Source of the DNA: Pseudomonadota bacterium
GTDB lineage: Bacteria; Pseudomonadota; Gammaproteobacteria; UBA5335
Direction: 5' to 3'
DNA length: 9,948 bases
NCBI GenBank assembly: GCA_021783685.1
Contig: JAJXTQ010000044.1
Coordinates: 1-9,948, forward strand
Of the stretch, positions 5,352 to 9,948 are shown in pieces. Made by a program: the position numbers and the translations under genes. Below the pieces are notes generated by a model that was not told the DNA's origin, did not search any database, and worked only from the letters and a program-made list of their open reading frames with translations. How positions within the stretch are numbered: position 1 is the stretch's first letter; each line of letters opens with the position of its first letter.

Positions 5352-6419
5352 TCACGCTTGCACCCGGCGCAATTGCCAGCCGGCGAACAGCCCCAGAGCC
5401 AAGGTCGGCAGCCATGCGCTCACCCAGTTGGGCAGGCCCAGCACCACGCCGCCGCCGCTGAAGGTGAGGTTGATCAGATAGTAGGCCGCGCCGATCAGGA
5501 CGCCGACGACCACCCGGCGCACCATGCTGCTGTCGCGCAGACTGCCCAGGATCAGCGGCAAGGCCAGCAGCAGCATGGGCAGGATGCTGACCGGCAGCAC
5601 CAGCCGCGTCCAGAACAGCGTCCCGAACGGCTCGCTCTCCAGGCCGTTGTCGCTCAGGAATTGCTTCTGTTGCCAGAGTTCGCGCAGGGTCAGTGTCTCG
5701 GCCCGCACGGCCAGCACCTCCACCAGATGCGGCTCGATGCGCAGCGGCCACACGCCTTGCGGCTGGCGGAAGTCCGTTGCCCCTGCGGCGTCGAAGCGAG
5801 TGCCCTGCGCATCGAACAGCAGCCAGCCGTCCGGCTCGACCACCGCACGCGGCGCGCGCACGACCTGCCTCAGCGCGCCGTCGTCCGCGAATTCCAGGAT
5901 CTCCACGCCGCGCAGCAAGCGGGCGTTGAGCAGACGATCGACGCGCACGAAGGTGTTGGCGTCCCGCAGCCACACCTGATCCGCCACCCGGGCCACCCGG
6001 CCGGTCAGTCGCTGTGCGTCGCGCATCTGGCGCGCCATCGATTCGGCCGGCGGCCCGAGCACATCGCCGAGCACCCAGGCGCTCGCCCCGATCATGAGCG
6101 CCGCCAGTATCACCACCCGCAGCATGCGCCACATCGGCAGGCCCAGTGCCTGCATCGCGATGAGTTCGCGCTGCGCCGCGAGACTGCCCAGCCCCAGCAG
6201 GGCACCGAGCAGGGCCGCGATGGGGATGGTTTGAAACAGAAACGCCGGCAAGCGCAGGCTGACGTAGGCCAACAGTTGCAACGGCCCGAAGCGGGTGTCG
6301 TCGAGGTTTTCGATCTGCCCCAGCAGGTTGACGAAAATCACCAGCGCGGCCATCACCAGCGCCACGGTGGCGACCCCGGCGAGCAGATGTCGCAACAGAT
6401 AGCGCTCGAGTCGGCTCAT
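5352..6419 (-). CDS. lptG: LPS export ABC transporter permease LptG
   Basis: Inner-membrane subunit of the LptB2FGC complex, which extracts lipopolysaccharide from the inner membrane and passes it to the periplasmic bridge. The length of 355 is normal. It starts MSRLERYLLRHLLAGVATV, followed by membrane segments near 12-35, 50-78 and 97-120. A periplasmic beta-jellyroll domain spans about 130-260 (QVWLRDANTFVRVDRLLNARLLRGVEILEF), and three further membrane segments lie at about 270-350. The LAAQRELIAMQALGLPMWRMLR segment (about 77-98) is the cytoplasmic coupling helix that contacts LptB. The ATG at 6419 overlaps the lptF stop as ATGA. An upstream in-frame ATG at 6431 would add four residues. 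This is the last gene of the operon and converges on the RDD gene. Confidence 0.95.
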   Translation of the reverse strand: MSRLERYLLRHLLAGVATVALVMAALVIFVNLLGQIENLDDTRFGPLQLLAYVSLRLPAFLFQTIPIAALLGALLGLGSLAAQRELIAMQALGLPMWRMLRVVILAALMIGASAWVLGDVLGPPAESMARQMRDAQRLTGRVARVADQVWLRDANTFVRVDRLLNARLLRGVEILEFADDGALRQVVRAPRAVVEPDGWLLFDAQGTRFDAAGATDFRQPQGVWPLRIEPHLVEVLAVRAETLTLRELWQQKQFLSDNGLESEPFGTLFWTRLVLPVSILPMLLLALPLILGSLRDSSMVRRVVVGVLIGAAYYLINLTFSGGGVVLGLPNWVSAWLPTLALGLFAGWQLRRVQA

Positions 6420-7513
6420 GCGCGCGCCCATGACCGGGAAATCGACCAGGGGCGGATGCGACCGTTCTGATAGGCCAGCAGCGCCGCGCCCAAGGCGGCC
6501 ACCAGAAGGTGCACCCACCACAGTCCGGCCCAGACCGGCAGGCGGCCCTGCTCCAGCGCGCTGCGCCCGAGGCCGAGCAGGTTGCCGAAGACGACGTACA
6601 CCAGCACGGCCCACAGCAGTCCGTTGCTGCGCTTGCGCGGCGCGGAACGGGCCAGCGGCAGCGCCACCAGCACGAAGACGAACAGGGATGCCGGCGGCGC
6701 CAGACGCCGGTGGATTTCCGCCCAGTCGGCGGCGCCACCGGCCTGCAGGAGGGTCAGCGGCGACTGCAGGCTCCGCTTGCTCGCGCGCGGCAACATCTCG
6801 GGGAGTCGATATCGCGCGACGTGGCTCCGGAAGCGAATCACCTGGTAGTCGGCGCGTCCGGGCGTGCCGTCGTAGCGCCAGCCGTCCTCGAGCACCAGTT
6901 CGCGAACGCCGTCTGCGGCCCGCCGGGTCCAGCCCATGCGGGCACGGATCAGAACGTCCTCGTCGTCCTGACGGAAGCGGATCAGGATGTCCTCCAGGCG
7001 GCCGGTGGCGCGATCCGCCTTCTCGGCGTAAAACACCGCCTGCCCGCCCTGCAGCGGCAGGAAGCGGCCGGCCTGGAGCAGGCTGAGGCTGGCCTCCCGC
7101 TCGCTCGATTCGCGCATCACCAGACCTTCCCGGGCGGCCCACGGCGCGATCGCCAGCGAGAGGGCGCCGACCGGGAGCGCGAGCGCCAGCGCGAGACCGA
7201 GCAGCGGCTTCAGGTAGTGGCGCGGGCCCACGCCACTGCCCGCGAGCGCGAAGGCTTCATGGTCCCGGTAGAGCCGGCCGACGCCGAAGACGATGCCCAG
7301 CAACAGCGCGATCGGCAGGGCCAGCGCCAGTTGCTCGGGCAGCGTGAACAGCATCAGCCAGCCCACCACTTCCGGGGCGATTTCGCCCGATCCCGCCGCC
7401 GTCAGCAGCCGGCCGAAGATGCCGCCGGCCAGCACCAGCAGGACCACGCTGGTCAGCACCAGGACCCAGAAGCCCACTTCCTGCAGCAGATAGCGTGAAA
7501 ACACACGCAGCAT
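6416..7513 (-). CDS. lptF: LPS export ABC transporter permease LptF
   Basis: Partner permease of LptG in the LptB2FGC complex. At 365 residues it has the standard length. It begins MLRVFSRYLLQEVGFWVLVLTSVVLLVL, with further membrane segments near 47-75 and 100-125. The coupling helix is seen in RLYRDHEAFALAGSGVGPRHYLKPLL (about 80-105). A periplasmic beta domain covers about 130-255, and C-terminal membrane segments lie at about 268-355. The ATG at 7513 has only a weak Shine-Dalgarno and sits inside an inverted repeat. The coding region overlaps lptG by ATGA. lptFG is divergent from pepA-holC-valS, a common gammaproteobacterial arrangement. Confidence 0.95.
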   Translation of the reverse strand: MLRVFSRYLLQEVGFWVLVLTSVVLLVLAGGIFGRLLTAAGSGEIAPEVVGWLMLFTLPEQLALALPIALLLGIVFGVGRLYRDHEAFALAGSGVGPRHYLKPLLGLALALALPVGALSLAIAPWAAREGLVMRESSEREASLSLLQAGRFLPLQGGQAVFYAEKADRATGRLEDILIRFRQDDEDVLIRARMGWTRRAADGVRELVLEDGWRYDGTPGRADYQVIRFRSHVARYRLPEMLPRASKRSLQSPLTLLQAGGAADWAEIHRRLAPPASLFVFVLVALPLARSAPRKRSNGLLWAVLVYVVFGNLLGLGRSALEQGRLPVWAGLWWVHLLVAALGAALLAYQNGRIRPWSISRSWARA

Positions 7514-7532
7514 CAGGACGTTCCGCCTGATG
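7511..7532. repeat. Inverted repeat spanning the lptF start codon
   Basis: CATCAGG (7511-7517) and CCTGATG (7526-7532) form a perfect 7-bp inverted repeat with an 8-bp spacer. On the minus strand the second arm ends in the lptF ATG, so an mRNA hairpin would cover the start codon. It may equally be a DNA operator or chance. Confidence 0.45.
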
Positions 7533-7580
7533 ATTCAATAAAAAACAGCTTTCTCATAAAATGCATCATCAGCGCAGCGG
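7533..7580. promoter_or_regulatory. Divergent lptF/pepA promoter region (AT-rich island)
   Basis: This AT-rich island stands out in the 154-bp gap between the divergent genes. For pepA, TTCAAT (7534-7539) and TAAAAT (7557-7562) are 17 bp apart; the -10 matches five of six bases but the -35 is weak. That would give a leader of about 100 nt for pepA. For lptF I see T-rich -10-like bases but no clear pair. Confidence 0.4.
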
Positions 7581-7667
7581 GATGTCAGGATTCGGCTGCT
7601 CTTCCGCTTTCCGCCCGAAGCCGCCTGTCGGTGAAGTCGGGCATCAGTCTACACGGAGAGGGTCTTT

Positions 7668-9161
7668 GTGGAATACGCAGCCAAGAGTGGAAATCCGGAA
7701 AAGCAGCGCGTCGCCTGCGTGATCGTCGGCGTCTTCGACTATCGCCGGTTGTCGGAGGCGGCCGAGGCCCTGGACAAGGCCAGCGGCGGCGTCATCTCGG
7801 CGGTTTTGCGGCGCGGCGACCTGGACGGCAAGGCGAACCAGACCCTCCTGCTGCACAACCTGCCCCACACGCTCTGCGACCGGGTGCTGCTGGTCGGTTG
7901 CGGCAAGGAGCGGGAATTCGACGGCGTCCGCTACCGGGAGGTGCTGCGCACGGCGCTCAAGGCCCTGCGCCAATGCAGCGCCCGCGACGGTTTCAGCTAT
8001 CTCGCCAGCCTGCCGGTGCGTGGCCACGATCTCGGCTGGAAGCTGCGCGAGACGGTGCTGGCCAGCGAGGCGCTGGCCTACCGGTTCCGCGCCGCGAAGG
8101 ATGACGAGGGTCGGGACGCGCGCCTGCGCAGTCTGACGATGGGCGTGGACAGCCGGCGCACGCTCGAGGAGGCGGAAAACCATCTGCGCACCGCCGAAGC
8201 CATCGCGGCCGGGACGCTGATGGCGCGGCATCTGGGCAATCTGCCGCCCAACGTCTGCACGCCGACTTATCTCGCCGAACAGGCCCTCGCCCTCGCCGCC
8301 GCCGATCCGGCCGTCACGGCAAAGATCCTGGAAACGGCCGACATGGAAGCGCTGGGGATGGGCGCGCTGTTGTCGGTGGCCCGCGGCAGCCGCCAGCCGC
8401 CCAAGCTGATCGTCCTCGAATACGGCGCCGACCGCGACGAGACACGCCCCATCGCGCTGGTCGGCAAGGGCGTGACCTTCGATTCGGGCGGGATCTCCCT
8501 CAAGCCCGGCGCGGCCATGGACGAGATGAAATTCGACATGTGCGGCGCCGCCAGCGTACTCGGCACCTTCAAGGCGGTCTCGCAAATGAAACTGCCCATC
8601 CATCTGGTCGGCATCGTCCCGGCCAGCGAGAACCTGCCCGACGGCAACGCCAGCAAACCCGGCGACATCGTCACCAGCATGGCCGGCAAGACCATCGAGA
8701 TCCTCAACACCGACGCCGAAGGCCGGCTCCTGCTCTGCGACGCGCTCACCTACGCCAGGCGCTACGAGCCGGAGGTCATCATCGACATCGCCACCCTCAC
8801 CGGGGCCTGCGTCATCGCGCTGGGCCACCACGCCAGCGGGCTCTACAGCAACGATGCCACGCTGGCCAAGGCGCTGCTGGCCGCCGGCGAGGCGACCGGC
8901 GATCGCGCCTGGCAGATGCCGCTGTGGCCCGAGTATCAAAAGGCGCTCGACAGCAACTTCGCCGACATGGCGAACGTGGGCGGCCGCGAAGGCGGCAGCA
9001 TCACCGCCGCCTGCTTCCTCTGGCGCTTCGTGGAGGACCAGCGCTGGGCGCATCTCGACATCGCCGGCACGGCCTGGAAATCGGGCAAGGACAAGGGTGC
9101 GACCGGCCGGCCGGTGCCGCTGCTGGTCGAATACCTGATGCAGCAGGTCGCGCGCGCATGA
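7668..9161 (+). CDS. pepA: Leucyl aminopeptidase (cytosol aminopeptidase, M17)
   Basis: Two-metal aminopeptidase that removes N-terminal residues from peptides. In enterobacteria the hexamer also binds DNA in Xer recombination and in carAB control. The length of 497 is normal. The N-terminal domain starts MEYAAKSGNPEKQRVACVIVGVF, very close to known PepA. The catalytic domain holds LVGKGVTFDSGGISLKP (264-280), with metal ligands K267 and D272 and catalytic K279. D290 lies in MKFDMCGAA. NTDAEGRL (347-354) is the M17 signature, with D349, E351 and catalytic R353. All key residues are present. The start is GTG at 7668, with GGAGAGGG about 5-7 nt upstream, and gives exactly the family N-terminus. 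The stop overlaps the holC ATG, so the two are coupled. Confidence 0.97.
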   Translation: MEYAAKSGNPEKQRVACVIVGVFDYRRLSEAAEALDKASGGVISAVLRRGDLDGKANQTLLLHNLPHTLCDRVLLVGCGKEREFDGVRYREVLRTALKALRQCSARDGFSYLASLPVRGHDLGWKLRETVLASEALAYRFRAAKDDEGRDARLRSLTMGVDSRRTLEEAENHLRTAEAIAAGTLMARHLGNLPPNVCTPTYLAEQALALAAADPAVTAKILETADMEALGMGALLSVARGSRQPPKLIVLEYGADRDETRPIALVGKGVTFDSGGISLKPGAAMDEMKFDMCGAASVLGTFKAVSQMKLPIHLVGIVPASENLPDGNASKPGDIVTSMAGKTIEILNTDAEGRLLLCDALTYARRYEPEVIIDIATLTGACVIALGHHASGLYSNDATLAKALLAAGEATGDRAWQMPLWPEYQKALDSNFADMANVGGREGGSITAACFLWRFVEDQRWAHLDIAGTAWKSGKDKGATGRPVPLLVEYLMQQVARA

Positions 9162-9589
9162 CCCATGTCGGGTTCTATCTCCTGCCGGACGGCGGCGCCG
9201 AGCATTGCCATCGCACCGCCTGCCGCCTCATCGACAAGGCCTATCGCCAGGGTCTGGGCATCTATGTGCATGCGCCCGATGCCCAGACGGTCGCCGCGCT
9301 GGACGCGCTGCTCTGGACCTTCCGGCAAGGCAGCTTCATTCCGCATGTCCCGCTGGCCCAGGAAGACGGCCTCAGCCCCGTCCTGCTGGGCTGCGACGCC
9401 GAGCCACCGGCGCGGCTGAGCGACGTGCTGGTGAACCTCACGGGCGCCGTGCCGCTGTTCTTCAGCCGTTTCGAGCGCGTGGTGGAAATCATCGGCGCCA
9501 CCGACGGCGAGCGCGCCGTCGGACGCGAGCGCTACCGCTTCTATCGCGATCGCGGCTATCCCCTGCAAACTCATCACCTCGCCGCCTGA
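9158..9589 (+). CDS. holC: DNA polymerase III subunit chi
   Basis: Clamp-loader accessory subunit that, together with psi, links DNA polymerase III holoenzyme to SSB on the lagging strand. The 143 residues match the family length. Visible family features are VGFYLLPDGGAEHCHRTACRLIDKAYRQGLGIYVHAPDAQTVAALDALLWTF (4-55), then the diagnostic QGSFIPHVP (57-65) and SPVLLG (73-78). VLVNLTGAVPLFFSRFERVVEII (90-112) and the C-terminal GRERYRFYRDRGYPLQTHHL complete it. The ATG overlaps the pepA stop as ATGA. Position between pepA and valS is the standard gammaproteobacterial context. Confidence 0.96.
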   Translation: MTHVGFYLLPDGGAEHCHRTACRLIDKAYRQGLGIYVHAPDAQTVAALDALLWTFRQGSFIPHVPLAQEDGLSPVLLGCDAEPPARLSDVLVNLTGAVPLFFSRFERVVEIIGATDGERAVGRERYRFYRDRGYPLQTHHLAA

Positions 9590-9619
9590 ACCGGCCCCAC
9601 GCCCCTACCCCGAGTCATC

Positions 9620-9948
9620 ATGGACAAGTCCTACGAACCGCACGCCCTCGAATCGCACTGGTACGCCCGCTGGGAGGCCGGCGGCCATTTCCGCCCCGAA
9701 CCGGCGCGGAACGGCGAGCCACCCTGGTGCATCATGATCCCGCCGCCGAACGTCACCGGCACGCTGCACATGGGCCATGCCTTCCAGGACACGCTGATGG
9801 ACGTGCTGACGCGCTACCACCGCATGCGCGGCGCGCCGACGCTGTGGCAGCCGGGCACCGACCACGCCGGCATCGCGACGCAGATGGTGGTCGAGCGCCA
9901 GCTCGCCGCCGAGGGCCGCTCGCGCCACGACCTCGGCCGCGAGGCGTT
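9620..9948 (+). CDS. valS: Valyl-tRNA synthetase (5' part, cut by window end)
   Basis: Class I aminoacyl-tRNA synthetase that charges tRNA-Val and edits mischarged threonine. Only about 109 N-terminal residues are in the window. [24 protein letters not shown] begins at the ATG at 9620. The ATP-binding segment [21 protein letters not shown] (about 43-63) carries the HMGH form of the HIGH signature. [21 protein letters not shown] (about 75-95) is typical of ValS. The Shine-Dalgarno is weak (CGAG). A 30-bp gap separates it from holC with no terminator, so it likely belongs to the pepA-holC transcript. The rest of the protein lies beyond base 9948. Confidence 0.97.
   Translation, partial: MDKSYEPHALESHWYARWEAGGHFRPEPARNGEPPWCIMIPPPNVTGTLHMGHAFQDTLMDVLTRYHRMRGAPTLWQPGTDHAGIATQMVVERQLAAEGRSRHDLGREA

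Noticed and set aside
5358..6470. Plus-strand open frame rich in Gln, His and Arg, antisense to lptG.
   Set aside because: This composition is the expected antisense reading of Leu/Ala-rich membrane codons in GC-rich DNA. LptG is unambiguous.
6420..7142. N-terminal extension of the lptG frame up to 7142, giving a 596-residue protein.
   Set aside because: The extension is the out-of-frame reading of lptF and ends exactly where the ATGA overlap starts the normal LptG.

Overview
The window is GC-rich and densely packed, and its gene content is that of a gammaproteobacterium. Evidence includes the pepA-holC-valS cluster divergent from lptF-lptG, a pcnB-folK pair, and a CCA-encoding tRNA-Glu. The sequence alone does not fix the genus; a Chromatiales-like lineage is only a guess. 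All the housekeeping genes look intact, and I see no IS element, prophage or CRISPR array.

Layout: (1) 1-1676, minus strand: an outer-membrane beta-barrel protein of the alginate-export/porin type with its own terminator (47-78). It is preceded by an unusually rich control region (1441-1669). (2) 1677-2258, minus: a NasT-like ANTAR RNA-binding antiterminator. (3) 2362-2850, plus: a DUF456 membrane protein, divergent from nasT. (4) 2786-4725, minus: pcnB-folK, coupled through ATGA. The 3' end of folK overlaps the 3' end of the DUF456 gene. (5) 4822-5338, plus: tRNA-Glu(CTC), followed without any gap by an RDD-family membrane protein that starts at TTG. (6) 5352-7513, minus: lptF-lptG, the permease subunits of LPS export. 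(7) 7668-9948, plus: pepA-holC-valS, with valS cut by the window end.

The most interesting part is the 287-nt gap between the nasT-like gene and the porin. In order on the minus strand it contains an NtrC-like dyad (GCACC-N5-GGCGC core) and a sigma-54 -24/-12 element (GG-N10-GC). Then come two hairpins, both with the hexaloop AACGAC (A at position 1, G at position 4), and an intrinsic terminator ending in 12 T. The second hairpin's loop and 3' arm are also the 5' arm of the terminator, so the two folds exclude each other. This is the architecture of an ANTAR-responsive attenuator. The gene beside it encodes an ANTAR protein of the right family. The simplest reading is that nitrogen limitation (NtrC/sigma-54) starts transcription, that the ANTAR protein decides whether it passes the terminator, and that the controlled product is a porin for a nitrogen compound. 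The RNA and promoter motifs are visible directly; the substrate is inference.

A second unusual arrangement is the tRNA-Glu/RDD junction. The RDD start codon directly follows the tRNA CCA end, and its only good Shine-Dalgarno sequence is the 3' arm of the tRNA acceptor stem. tRNA maturation and translation of the RDD protein from the same transcript should therefore be mutually exclusive.
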